Both the position numbers and the translations under genes were made by a program. A DNA stretch of 64,000 nt. Origin: Anaerococcus vaginalis ATCC 51170. Its GTDB lineage: Bacteria > Bacillota > Clostridia > Tissierellales > Peptoniphilaceae. Under the pieces are notes generated by a model. That model saw nothing but the letters and a program-made list of their open reading frames with translations. It did no database searches and was not told where the DNA came from. Where the stretch lies: NCBI RefSeq assembly GCF_000163295.1, contig NZ_GG700527.1:451453-515452 (forward strand), read 5' to 3'. Positions 16,358 to 26,473 of the stretch are shown one piece after another; position 1 is the first letter of the stretch, and every line of letters starts with the position of its first letter.

Positions 16358-19300
16358 ATGGAAACATATCAAACTAGACAACAGGCAGTACGACTTCTTG
16401 ATGAAGTGTTACAAGCAAACTTAGATGGATTTAAACCTTCAGGAAAAGACAATTTGATTGAAAAGGGTTTAGGCTCTATCCAAATCATGCAAATAGTTTC
16501 AGAGCTTAAAAAATTAGGGATAAAATTATCATTTGCAAAACTAATGGAAAATCCTACACTTGAAGATTGGATTAGACTTATTGAAAAAGCAAATATTAAA
16601 AATATTGATAAAAAGACTGAATCAAGAGAAAAGAATATTTCGGAAGAGTTCCCTTTAACGGATGTACAGTATGCTTATTTTGTAGGGAGAGAAGAAGATC
16701 AGGTTCTAGGTGGTATTGGGTGTCACGCATACTTAGAAATTGATGGACAAGAGATTGTAACAGATAAATTAACTGCTGCTTGGAACTGTTTACAAATGGA
16801 AAATCCAATGCTTAGAGCAAAATTTAACCGTAATGGTACTCAGCAAATTATGGAAGAACCATACTCAAAAGAAGTTAAAATTTTTAATTATACTTCACTA
16901 TCTGAAGAAGATGCAGACATAAAATTATTGGAAATGAGAAAAGAAATGTCTCATAGAAAATTTGATATAGAAGTTGGAGAAGTAGCTAGCCTTAGCATTG
17001 CGTTACTAAAGGATAAAAAACATAGAATATTTTTAGATATTGATATTCTAGTTGCAGATATAATGAGCATAGGCATTATAATGAGTAGACTTGTAGAGCT
17101 GTACTGCGGAGAAGATAAAGTTTCAATAGATAGCAATTATACTTTTAAAAATTATCTGGAGGAACGAAAAATAGATGACGAAATATACAAAAAAGATAAG
17201 GAATTCTGGAAGAAAAAAATTGAATCCAGTTTTCCTTTAGAGGCACCTAACTTACCCATTAACAAAAAACCAGAAATGATTGAAAAAGTGGTTTTTTCAA
17301 GAAGAAAGAAAATTATTAGCAAAGAAAACTGGATTAAGATTAAAGAAAATGCATATAAAAATAAAGTTACCCCATCAATGGTTCTGTTATCAGCATATTC
17401 AATGATTATTGAAAGATGGACAAATCAAGAAAAATTTGTGATCAATGTGCCATTATTCAATAGAGATGTAAATGATAATAGTGTTAAAAGAATGGTTGCA
17501 GATTTTACTAATCTTCTATTAGTTGAGTGTGAAAGAAAGAATGAAAAATTTTTAGATAGAGTGAAAACTATATCTGGCACATTTTTAGAAAATGCCTCTC
17601 ACAGCTCATACTCTGGAGTGCAGGTACAAAGAGATGTTTATAAAGAAGTTGGAAAAACTATCAATATTGCACCTGTGGTGTTTGCTTGTAATATAGATTA
17701 TCCTTTAGAGACTCAGGAAACAAGAAAAATATTCGGGAAAATAAACTATATGGTATCACAAACTCCACAAGTTTGGCTCGATTTTCAAACTTATTTAGTA
17801 GATGATGAGATTGTATTATGCTGGGATGTGGTTGATGAATTATATCCAGATGGAATGATTGATGATATGTTCGACTCTTTATACACTTTATTACAATCAT
17901 TAAGTGATAATGAAAATTGGTATAGATTGCCTGAAATTCTTCCGTTGAATCAGATTGAAGATAGAGAAAAAGAATTAAAAAATATTTTGCCTTTGAGTTA
18001 CCCTAAACAAACTCTCTATACAGAATTTCTTGATAGGATTAAAGTAAACCCGGAAAAAGTTGCTATTGTGGATGCACAATCCGGTATTGAATTAACTTAT
18101 GGAGATTTATACAAAAAGGCGTTAATTATTGCAACAAATTTAATTTCTTTTGGAGTAAAAAAGAATGACTACGTGGGAATAACATTGCCAAGGGGATATA
18201 GTCAAATAGTTGGTATTTTAGGAATTTTATTTGCCGGCGCAGCATATGTTCCTATCGGTATTAATCAACCCAACGAAAGAAGAAGGAAAATATATGAACA
18301 GATAGGAATAAAACATGTCTTATCCAATAAAAATACAATAAGGGATTTTAATTTAGATGATACAGATATCACATTTGTTGATATAGATCAATCAACTATT
18401 CAAAGTATAATTGAAAAACCTGTCAATATTAGTCCGTTTGATACAGCCTATGTAATTATGACATCAGGAACGACGGGAATTCCTAAAGGTGTGGAAATTG
18501 CACACAATAGTGCTGTTAATACAATCAATGACTTAAATGAAAGATATGAAGTAAATGCCAATGATAGCGTAATAATGGTATCAGCAATTGATTTTGATTT
18601 ATCAGTTTATGATATTTTTGGAATATTATCGGCTGGAGGAACCATCATTACTTTAGATGATAATAATTTCAAAGATCCGGAACTTTGGTTAAAACTTATT
18701 GAAAAATATGAAGTAACAATGTGGAATTCGGTGCCAATTCTTTTTGATATGCTAGTAACTATGGCAGAGGGTAAAGATGTTTCTATTCCATTGAGATTAG
18801 TTTTTCTTTCTGGAGACTGGATTGCAACAACATTACCTAAAAGATTTTATAACAGAAGCAAAAATTCTCTTGTAGTTGGAATGGGAGGAGGAACAGAGGC
18901 TTCCATTTGGTCAAATTATATCAATGTTCCAAAGGAAATACCTAAAAATTGGATTTCTATTCCATATGGAAAAGCGTTAAAGAACCAAGTCTATAGAGTA
19001 GTTGATGGTTTAGGAAGAATATGTCCTAACTATGTTAAAGGAGAATTGTTAATTGGTGGGGTTGGTGTTGCAAAGGGATATAGGGGAGATAAGGAATTAA
19101 CAGAAAAGAAATTTATAGAATCGGATGGAGTTAAATGGTATAGAACTGGAGATGCTGGAAGAACATGGAATGATGGAACTATTGAATTTTTAGGAAGGCT
19201 TGATAATCAGGTAAAAGTTAAAGGGCATCGAATAGAACTTGGAGAAATTGAAGATGCTTTAATTGGAAATCCTAAAATTAATAAAGCTGTTGTTGATGTT

Positions 19301-22300
19301 ATTAAGATAGGCACTAATAATCAATTGGTCGCATTTATTGAAAGTAATGAGAGTAAGGATTATACATTAACTAGATTAAGTAGTAATGAAAAAATAAATA
19401 AACTGAAATCTGAATACATTGATTATGATGAGTATCTAAATAGTGAAAATAATATGGTTTTAGGTTTGATATTTTCTATTTTCATGGATTTGGGTATTAG
19501 TCAAGGAAAAAGGTATTCTTTTGATGAAATAATGAAATTTGGAGAAATAGATATAGGATACGAATTGCTCGTAAAAAGATGGCTATTATTATTGCAAGAG
19601 CATAGTATGATAAGTTTAGAAGATGGTATTTACTTATTTAAAAAAATAGATATAGCATTAGACACAACAGTCAACCTAGATAATTTCAAAAATAATGTGG
19701 TAGATATTATACAGGGTAAGAAACAAGCTATTGATGTGTTTTATGCTTCTGAATCTAAACCTAGTCCTTCCAGACTTTTGAGAAAACTGAAAAATTATAG
19801 AGAAAATATAAATGAACTTATTGAAACTATAAAGATGGTATTTGATGGCAAAAATAAAAAGCTTAAGATTTTAGAAATAGGTGGAAGAAATAGCGAATTA
19901 ACAGAAGAGGTAATTACAAACTTTGAAGATAAAATCGAAAAATATGTTTATACGGACAATTCACTATATTTTGCAAATGAGTTTGAAGACATAAAAAATA
20001 AATATACTTGTTTCGAGTTTATAAAAATAAATTCTTCAAGTAAGTATTTGGAAAATTTTAAAACGGAAAATTTTGATATTGTCATATTATATAATTCACT
20101 ACATCGTTCTCATAATATTTCAGATATGTTGCGTAATATAAAAACCATATTATCTCCTATGGGCGTTGTGATTGGAACTGAAATAAATGATGAATTATTA
20201 TTACCAGAAATTAGTGCATCTGTATTAGAACGTGGTTTTATTGATTTTGATTTGTTAGAGCGTAATGGAAAAATTATTCCAAATATTAAAAACATTAAAA
20301 ATGCAAGTGAAAATTGTAAATATAAAATTGAGTATTTATCTAATGAGACTGAAATTAACAAAATGGGAAGTATGATATATGTTCTTAAAAATAACAAAAT
20401 AGATGTTGAACAAGATGAATTAATTAAATTTTTAAAGAACAAGCTTCCTGAATACATGATTCCATTTGAATTTGTAATAGTAGGAGAAATGCCTTTAAAT
20501 AAAAATGGTAAAATTGATAGAAAAGAATTAAGGAAATTGATAGAAGGACATGATAATCAAGATTCTGGTTATGATAGCAAAAGTATTGAAGGTAAAAATG
20601 AAACAGAAAAGTATGATGAAATTACAAGGAAATTAGTCAATATTTATAAAGAAATTTTAAATGATATGAATGTATTATCGACTTCTAATTATTTTCAATT
20701 AGGAGGAGATTCTCTTACAGCGACGAAAATTGTTTCCGAAGTACAGAAAGAATTGTGTGTACAAATATCAATTGGAGACATCTTCAAATATCCTGTTTTG
20801 AGAGAACTTTCAGAGTATATTAAAAAAATTGACAAAAAGAGAAATTTATCATTTCAAAAAATTATACCTGATGTTGAAAATATAAATGAGCCATTTCCAT
20901 TAACGGATGTGCAATTTGCATATTGGATAGGAAGAAACAAAATGTATTCTTTAGGTTCAGTAGCAACACATTGTTACTTCGAATTAGATTGTTTGAATAT
21001 TGAGCCTAATAAACTTCAAAAGATAATAAATGATATGATTAAGTATCATTCTATGTTAAGGGCGATAATTTTAAACAATGGAACACAACAGATATTGGAA
21101 AAAGTTCCACCATTTATGTTAGATATTAATAACTTATCATGTCTTAATAAGGTTGAACAAGAGGAAGCTTTAAAATTGACTAGAGATATTATGTCTCACG
21201 AAATATTAAAGATAGATAAATGGCCTATATTTAATTTCAAACTTAGCATTTTAGATGAAATTAAATCCAGACTCCACATTAGTTTAGATAATATTATTTT
21301 AGACGGTTGGAGTATGTTCTATATTCTAGATGAATTGAAATTAAGATATAATGATGAAAATTTTTATAAGGAATTACCAGATGTTTCATTTAGAGATTAT
21401 GTTTTAGAAATTAGAAAAGTAAAAAACACATCTAAATATCAGGTTGATAAAAAATATTGGCTGAATAGATTGAATGGATTTTTGGAAGCCCCTAAATTTG
21501 AAATAGCAAAGTTAGAAAGTGATATAGAAGAACAAACTTTTAATAGAAGAGAAAAAATCATTGATTCTTGTGGATTGAATAAATTAAAAGGAATCGCAAG
21601 AGAAAATAACATAACATTGACAATTTTATTAATAACATTATTTTCTGAAATAATTAGGAAATATTCATTAAATGATGAATTTGTATTAAATATTACACAG
21701 TTTAACAAGGAACAAATTCATCCGGATATAAATAAAATCATAGGAGATTTTACTAACCTAACATTTCTTGAAGTAAAAAATTGTACTAGCGATTCATTGC
21801 TAGAAAAATCCAAAATGTTGCAAAAACAATTATTAGAAGATACAAAACACAATTCATATAGTGCTGTAGAATTTGGAAGAGAATTAAGGAATAAATACTC
21901 TAACAATAGATATTCTTTAATGCCTATAGTATTTACAAGTGGATTAGGTTTGTCTGAAGGCAGGAAAGATACTTGGCTAGGAGAACTTGTATATAATATT
22001 TCTCAAACACCACAAGTTTGGCTTGATCATCAAGTTATGGAAATGGACGGCAAATTAAAAATAATTTGGGATTCCATTGATGAAATATTTACGGCACAGT
22101 TGCTAGATAGGATGTTTGAGTCTTATGGAAACTTATTGGATACTATAATAAATAATACCAATACATTTTCCACTAAAATTAATTATAAGGAAAATAAAGA
22201 TACTGAAAATAATGTATGTATTAGAGAAGACTTATCAGTTTATCAAAATAATGAACCTGATGAAGATATTCATAAATCAAACAAGAAAACAGAAGATAAA

Positions 22301-22531
22301 CTGAACACTGAGCTACTTTATTCTATATCAGAAATTTGGAAAGAAATTTTAAAAATTGAAGAAATAAAAAAAGAAGATAACTTCTTTAAACTAGGAGGGA
22401 ATTCTTTAAATATGATACAACTATCTAATACATTAATGGAACGATATGGTTTTCATTTAGAATTAGGAGAATTTATGGAAACTCCATATATTGAAAATTT
22501 GGTAATAAAGTTGATGGATTTTTTGAAATGA
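16358..22531 (+). CDS. NRPS, HMWP2-like: ArCP-Cy-A(Cys)-[MT/E-like]-PCP-Cy-PCP
   Basis: 2057 aa, close to the length and order of yersiniabactin HMWP2. ArCP lies at about 10-80 with Ser40 in EKGLGSIQIM. Cy1 (about 97-530) has DxxxxDxxS at D229-S237. The A domain (about 560-1000) has TSGTTGIPKG near 700. Its pocket residues, D-L-Y from FDLSVYD, N from WNSVP, L-S from FLSGDW and I-W from TEASIW, fit the cysteine code DLYN-LS-xIW. A methyltransferase-like domain (about 1010-1350) is inserted before A10; its SAM loop is altered (LEIGGRNSE), as in the epimerase-like insert of HMWP2/PchE. PCP1 has LGGDS near 1450, Cy2 has DNIILDGWS near 1644 and PCP2 has LGGNS near 2013. It should build aryl-thiazoline-thiazoline, the first possibly D-configured. 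Confidence 0.92.
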   Translation: METYQTRQQAVRLLDEVLQANLDGFKPSGKDNLIEKGLGSIQIMQIVSELKKLGIKLSFAKLMENPTLEDWIRLIEKANIKNIDKKTESREKNISEEFPLTDVQYAYFVGREEDQVLGGIGCHAYLEIDGQEIVTDKLTAAWNCLQMENPMLRAKFNRNGTQQIMEEPYSKEVKIFNYTSLSEEDADIKLLEMRKEMSHRKFDIEVGEVASLSIALLKDKKHRIFLDIDILVADIMSIGIIMSRLVELYCGEDKVSIDSNYTFKNYLEERKIDDEIYKKDKEFWKKKIESSFPLEAPNLPINKKPEMIEKVVFSRRKKIISKENWIKIKENAYKNKVTPSMVLLSAYSMIIERWTNQEKFVINVPLFNRDVNDNSVKRMVADFTNLLLVECERKNEKFLDRVKTISGTFLENASHSSYSGVQVQRDVYKEVGKTINIAPVVFACNIDYPLETQETRKIFGKINYMVSQTPQVWLDFQTYLVDDEIVLCWDVVDELYPDGMIDDMFDSLYTLLQSLSDNENWYRLPEILPLNQIEDREKELKNILPLSYPKQTLYTEFLDRIKVNPEKVAIVDAQSGIELTYGDLYKKALIIATNLISFGVKKNDYVGITLPRGYSQIVGILGILFAGAAYVPIGINQPNERRRKIYEQIGIKHVLSNKNTIRDFNLDDTDITFVDIDQSTIQSIIEKPVNISPFDTAYVIMTSGTTGIPKGVEIAHNSAVNTINDLNERYEVNANDSVIMVSAIDFDLSVYDIFGILSAGGTIITLDDNNFKDPELWLKLIEKYEVTMWNSVPILFDMLVTMAEGKDVSIPLRLVFLSGDWIATTLPKRFYNRSKNSLVVGMGGGTEASIWSNYINVPKEIPKNWISIPYGKALKNQVYRVVDGLGRICPNYVKGELLIGGVGVAKGYRGDKELTEKKFIESDGVKWYRTGDAGRTWNDGTIEFLGRLDNQVKVKGHRIELGEIEDALIGNPKINKAVVDVIKIGTNNQLVAFIESNESKDYTLTRLSSNEKINKLKSEYIDYDEYLNSENNMVLGLIFSIFMDLGISQGKRYSFDEIMKFGEIDIGYELLVKRWLLLLQEHSMISLEDGIYLFKKIDIALDTTVNLDNFKNNVVDIIQGKKQAIDVFYASESKPSPSRLLRKLKNYRENINELIETIKMVFDGKNKKLKILEIGGRNSELTEEVITNFEDKIEKYVYTDNSLYFANEFEDIKNKYTCFEFIKINSSSKYLENFKTENFDIVILYNSLHRSHNISDMLRNIKTILSPMGVVIGTEINDELLLPEISASVLERGFIDFDLLERNGKIIPNIKNIKNASENCKYKIEYLSNETEINKMGSMIYVLKNNKIDVEQDELIKFLKNKLPEYMIPFEFVIVGEMPLNKNGKIDRKELRKLIEGHDNQDSGYDSKSIEGKNETEKYDEITRKLVNIYKEILNDMNVLSTSNYFQLGGDSLTATKIVSEVQKELCVQISIGDIFKYPVLRELSEYIKKIDKKRNLSFQKIIPDVENINEPFPLTDVQFAYWIGRNKMYSLGSVATHCYFELDCLNIEPNKLQKIINDMIKYHSMLRAIILNNGTQQILEKVPPFMLDINNLSCLNKVEQEEALKLTRDIMSHEILKIDKWPIFNFKLSILDEIKSRLHISLDNIILDGWSMFYILDELKLRYNDENFYKELPDVSFRDYVLEIRKVKNTSKYQVDKKYWLNRLNGFLEAPKFEIAKLESDIEEQTFNRREKIIDSCGLNKLKGIARENNITLTILLITLFSEIIRKYSLNDEFVLNITQFNKEQIHPDINKIIGDFTNLTFLEVKNCTSDSLLEKSKMLQKQLLEDTKHNSYSAVEFGRELRNKYSNNRYSLMPIVFTSGLGLSEGRKDTWLGELVYNISQTPQVWLDHQVMEMDGKLKIIWDSIDEIFTAQLLDRMFESYGNLLDTIINNTNTFSTKINYKENKDTENNVCIREDLSVYQNNEPDEDIHKSNKKTEDKLNTELLYSISEIWKEILKIEEIKKEDNFFKLGGNSLNMIQLSNTLMERYGFHLELGEFMETPYIENLVIKLMDFLK

Positions 22532-22553
22532 TGTATTTGGAGAGAGGAACATT

Positions 22554-23618
22554 ATGATGAAAGCGATAGTTTGTGGAACAACTTTTGGTCAATCCTATAT
22601 AAATGCGATAAAAAAAATAAATAATATTGAATTGGTAGGTATATTAGCTTTTGGAAGTAGTCGTTCTAAGAGGTGTGCAGAAGAACATAATGTTCCACTA
22701 TATGTTGATGTAGATTCTATTCCAGGAAATATAGATATTGCATTTGTTATAATTAAATCTTCTGTATTGGGAGGTAAGGGAACTGAATTGTCAGAGAGTC
22801 TCTTAAAAAAAGGAATTCATGTGATACAGGAACATCCAATTCATTATAGAGAGATAGAGAACTGCTTAAAGTTGGCTCATGAATTCAACTCATATTATAT
22901 AGTAGGGAATTTATATAATTCATTGGAAACTATTGAAAAATTTATTGAAGCTGCAAAATATTTAAATAAAAAAGATGTTCTTGAACATGTAGATATCATG
23001 ACATCTTCGCAACTTCTTTATTCTTTGATAGGTATTCTGAACGAAGCATTACCTCTTCTTAGAAGTTTTAATATAATTCCAACGTTAACAGAGAAAAGAT
23101 ACCCTTTTAATCGTGTTGTTTTGTCAAATGGGCAATTGGATGTAAACTTACAAATTCATAATGAGGTTTCTGATGTGGATGGGAATAACCATATGCATCT
23201 TCTTCATAAAATTACTTTTTTTTATAAAAGTGGAAGATTAGATCTTGAAGATACCTTTGGATCTGTAATATGGAGGGATAGAATGAATATATCTGATAAT
23301 ATTGTGTTAGATTCAAAACAAATTGATGTTAATTATTTAAATAAGCCAATAAAATTTAGCTTGGCAAATTACAGTAACTTGACATATGAAACTATACTTT
23401 ATGATGTTTTTCCGAATGCCATAAGGAAAGAAATTGAAAAATTTATTGAAAATGTTAAACAAAGAAAAAATAATATTACAAGAATGCAAAAGGAAATAAT
23501 AGTTTCGAAAAAATGGGGAGAAATAATGAAAGAAATAGGGTTTCCTAAAAATGTTAAATTTGGTGAAGAACATCTTAACCATTTACAAGCTTTAAAAAAT
23601 TTAGGGATGAAAAAATGA
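22554..23618 (+). CDS. Thiazolinyl imide reductase (Irp3/YbtU/PchG-like), paralog 1
   Basis: The 354-aa Gfo/Idh-like oxidoreductase has an NADPH-binding VCGTTFGQSY, the serine/arginine patch GSSRSKRCAEEHNVPLY and the family block HVIQEHPIHYREI with both histidines of the EHP-H motif. It should reduce one thiazoline to thiazolidine on the assembly line. Of three related domains in the operon, this is the most typical. GAGAGG precedes the paired ATGs at 22554/22557. Its stop overlaps the next start by four bases (ATGA). Confidence 0.9.
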   Translation: MMKAIVCGTTFGQSYINAIKKINNIELVGILAFGSSRSKRCAEEHNVPLYVDVDSIPGNIDIAFVIIKSSVLGGKGTELSESLLKKGIHVIQEHPIHYREIENCLKLAHEFNSYYIVGNLYNSLETIEKFIEAAKYLNKKDVLEHVDIMTSSQLLYSLIGILNEALPLLRSFNIIPTLTEKRYPFNRVVLSNGQLDVNLQIHNEVSDVDGNNHMHLLHKITFFYKSGRLDLEDTFGSVIWRDRMNISDNIVLDSKQIDVNYLNKPIKFSLANYSNLTYETILYDVFPNAIRKEIEKFIENVKQRKNNITRMQKEIIVSKKWGEIMKEIGFPKNVKFGEEHLNHLQALKNLGMKK

Positions 23619-25072
23619 AACTAAAAAATGATAGTACAGACTTAGAATTATTTGATTATGTAAATGAGCTGAGAAAACAGGGAATGTTTTTATTTGTGGA
23701 AGATAAAAAATTAAAATATAGAATCAAAAAAGAATTATACAATGAAGAGGTAATCAACGAAATTAAAGTTAACAAAGAGGATTTACTCAGATATTTATCA
23801 AAAGCACAAGAAAACACTTTGGAATTGAGTTCACTTCAGTTGGCATATATGGCTGGACAAGTAGATGGGGAATTTTTAAATAAAGTTAATGCTCATTATT
23901 ATATTGAATTTGAAAAGCAAAATTTAAATATTGCTAATCTTGAAAAAAACATTAATTTGATGATTAGAAAAAATGATATTTTAAGATTGATTTTATTATC
24001 GGATGGTAGAGGGATTATACTGGAAAAAGTTCCTGAATATAAAGTTTTTAAATATCAATATAATTCTAAAGAGGATAGGTATAAAATGCGAAAGATTTTA
24101 TCGCATATGAAGTATAATATCGAAACATGGCCTATGTTTAAATTCGTAGTTGGAAAGAAAATTAATGGCGGGAATAAAAATGATGTACTCCACATAAGTT
24201 TTGATTGTTCTATATTAGATGCGTGGAGTGCAGGTAATATGATATATAAGCTTTTTGCGTTATACGAAGGAGAAAAAATAAGTTTTTCCGATGTATCTTA
24301 TAAAGATTATGTAATGAATTTAAGAATATATAAGGAACTTGCGTTTAATAAGAGACTTTTAGATGAGGCTGAAAAATATTGGAATAAAATGATAAAAACA
24401 CTACCAAAAGCACCGAATTTAAGAACGAAAATGCCGATTAATGACTTAGAAGAATACAATTTTAAAAGAAAAGAATATCGTTTTAGTAAAGAACAAACTG
24501 ACAATTTAATACATTATTCAAAACTAAGAGGTGTAACGTTGTCTGCTATATTAATCACTATTTATATGAAAGTATTGTCTGACTTAATTGAGACTGACGA
24601 ATTAACAATAACAACAACATTATTTGGGAAATTACCAGTAGTTAAAAATGCAGATGAATTGTTGGGAGAATTTACAAATATAGGATTAATTAGCTATAAA
24701 GATGAATATAAATCTATATTAGAGTCCATCAAAAAAACCCAAAAACAAATATTTAAGTTATTAGAATATAGATGTTTTGATGGGATTAATGTTATAAATA
24801 AAGCTAGGCAAGAGAATGGAATAAATAAATTGTTTCCAATAGTAGTTACCTGTATGATTGGAGAGAGTTATAACAATTGTAAAAATGGATTCCATGAAAT
24901 ATGTTCATTAAGTCAAACACCTCAAGTTTATCTAGATCATCATATAAGAATGATTGATGATAGTATTGTGATTACTTTTGATTATATAGATGAATTATTA
25001 TATGAAGAGGATATTATTTGGATGGTAGGTAAGTATATTGATGTTTCAAATGAAATATGCTCTAATTTTTGA
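23615..25072 (+). CDS. Stand-alone NRPS cyclization (Cy) domain with TubC-type docking domain
   Basis: 485 aa. Residues 1-60 (LFDYVNELRKQGMFLFVEDKKLKYR, shown here only to place the domain, with INEIKVNKEDLLRYLS) form a TubC-like N-terminal docking domain. A full condensation/cyclization domain follows. The Cy signature is intact: D-C-S-I-L-D-A-W-S gives DxxxxDxxS near residue 200. The late motif LSQTPQVYLDHH is present as in the other Cy domains. It lacks A, PCP and TE domains. It probably takes the chain from PCP2 of the HMWP2-like protein and joins it to cysteine on the PCP of the next gene product. Confidence 0.88.
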   Translation: MKLKNDSTDLELFDYVNELRKQGMFLFVEDKKLKYRIKKELYNEEVINEIKVNKEDLLRYLSKAQENTLELSSLQLAYMAGQVDGEFLNKVNAHYYIEFEKQNLNIANLEKNINLMIRKNDILRLILLSDGRGIILEKVPEYKVFKYQYNSKEDRYKMRKILSHMKYNIETWPMFKFVVGKKINGGNKNDVLHISFDCSILDAWSAGNMIYKLFALYEGEKISFSDVSYKDYVMNLRIYKELAFNKRLLDEAEKYWNKMIKTLPKAPNLRTKMPINDLEEYNFKRKEYRFSKEQTDNLIHYSKLRGVTLSAILITIYMKVLSDLIETDELTITTTLFGKLPVVKNADELLGEFTNIGLISYKDEYKSILESIKKTQKQIFKLLEYRCFDGINVINKARQENGINKLFPIVVTCMIGESYNNCKNGFHEICSLSQTPQVYLDHHIRMIDDSIVITFDYIDELLYEEDIIWMVGKYIDVSNEICSNF

Positions 25073-25096
25073 TAAATCAACTATGGAGGGAATAAT

Positions 25097-26473
25097 ATGA
25101 AAAGAAAAAAGTTTAATATTGAGTATCAAAAAAGAATTTATAGTGGTAAATATAAAACAATAATCTCACAAGAAAATGTTAAAACGCTCCTGGTTGAACC
25201 AGAATTAGAGGAAGATAAATCGGAATTTAAGATAAATTATATTGATAATATTAATACAGACAATGAAGTAAAAAAGAGAAAGTATTTTGTCCAAAAATTT
25301 TTATTAGATTTATTAACTGAAATTAATGTTAAAAAAATAAAAATAGACAACAAGAATGAAAATATAATTAAATACTGGTTGAAATATGTGAAAGATTTTA
25401 AAGCAGATGAGATGAATGAAGTAAAAATCGCAGAGGATTCTTTATATAGAAAACTACAACTAAAAAAGAATTTATTTGTAGATATACTTGAGAATAATAA
25501 TAAAAAAGAGCTTTTGCTTTTAGATAATGAAATATCCCCAGCAAAACTAGGCATTAGAAGTGAGTTTACTGAGAGTTTATTAGATAAATTAATTAAAAAC
25601 ATCAATAATGAAAGTAAAGATATTAAAAGGTTAACAATAGGCATTGTTAATGATGTAGATTGCACAATAAAAGATAACTTAGTCAGCAGAATTAAATATT
25701 TAAACAATGTAATTTTATTAAATGATTGCAATGATAAGAAATTTTTAAAAGATAATTACTTAAGTAGATTTGATCACATTATTTCTGTTAATTTTTTACA
25801 TCAAATTGAAGATGTTGAATCTTTTTTCAAAACCTCAAAACTAATGTTAAAAAGAAACGGAAAAATTCATGTAATTGATTTTGGTAAAATGGATCCAATA
25901 TCTATACTTACAGCCATATTTTTTCAAGAAAAAAATCTTAATGTAGAAACTGAAAAACGTACGCAGTTTTTTTATAAAGTTGATTATATTAAGAAAATAG
26001 CCAAAAAATATTTTTTTAAAAATACTATGTTTTCGATAGAAAATAATATTGCTTATTATCTCGAATCAGAAAACTATACAGATCATCTTGAGTTGACAAA
26101 TAACTTAGAAAATGAAATTGGGTTAGATTTCGATAAGAAGATTGTTTTGCTGTCATTGGACTCTTTTGATGTGGATGTCTCTGATAAAGCAACAATAAAA
26201 GAACAATTAAAAAATTATAATGAAAATTTAGAAGAAATCTTAAAAATAATATGGATGCAAAATTTGGATATAGATGATGTAGATAGAAATTCTAATTATT
26301 TTAAGCTTGGAGGAAATAGCTTATCTGCAACAAAGCTTCTAGTTGAGATAGAAAGAAGATTAAAATGCAAACTCACATTAAATGAAATTTTTTCAAATCC
26401 TGAATTTGAAAAAATGTTAAATTCGATAAATTCAAAACAGTTAGGTATGGAGGTAGTAGAAGGTGAAATATGA
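25097..26473 (+). CDS. A-less NRPS fragment: degenerate MT-like domain plus PCP
   Basis: 458 aa. The final 85 residues are a clear carrier protein (NYFKLGGNSLSATKLL). Residues about 50-340 align in layout with the MT-like inserts of the neighbouring synthetases (NIIKYWLKYVKDF like KIINKWITQL, ILENNNKKELLLLDNEISP like the NLKNIL-NKIDP block). The SAM-binding glycine loop is lost (LTIGIVNDVD), so methyl transfer is doubtful. No adenylation domain is present. With the free Cy upstream it forms a split Cy-MT-PCP module like Cy3-MT-PCP3 of HMWP1. Its PCP must be charged with cysteine in trans, probably by the A domain of the 2057-aa synthetase. Confidence 0.82.
   Translation: MKRKKFNIEYQKRIYSGKYKTIISQENVKTLLVEPELEEDKSEFKINYIDNINTDNEVKKRKYFVQKFLLDLLTEINVKKIKIDNKNENIIKYWLKYVKDFKADEMNEVKIAEDSLYRKLQLKKNLFVDILENNNKKELLLLDNEISPAKLGIRSEFTESLLDKLIKNINNESKDIKRLTIGIVNDVDCTIKDNLVSRIKYLNNVILLNDCNDKKFLKDNYLSRFDHIISVNFLHQIEDVESFFKTSKLMLKRNGKIHVIDFGKMDPISILTAIFFQEKNLNVETEKRTQFFYKVDYIKKIAKKYFFKNTMFSIENNIAYYLESENYTDHLELTNNLENEIGLDFDKKIVLLSLDSFDVDVSDKATIKEQLKNYNENLEEILKIIWMQNLDIDDVDRNSNYFKLGGNSLSATKLLVEIERRLKCKLTLNEIFSNPEFEKMLNSINSKQLGMEVVEGEI

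Noticed and set aside
16358-22531. Active N- or C-methyltransferase in the first synthetase
   Set aside because: The SAM loop reads LEIGGRNSE instead of GxGxG; the epimerase-like role known for the HMWP2/PchE insert is more likely.
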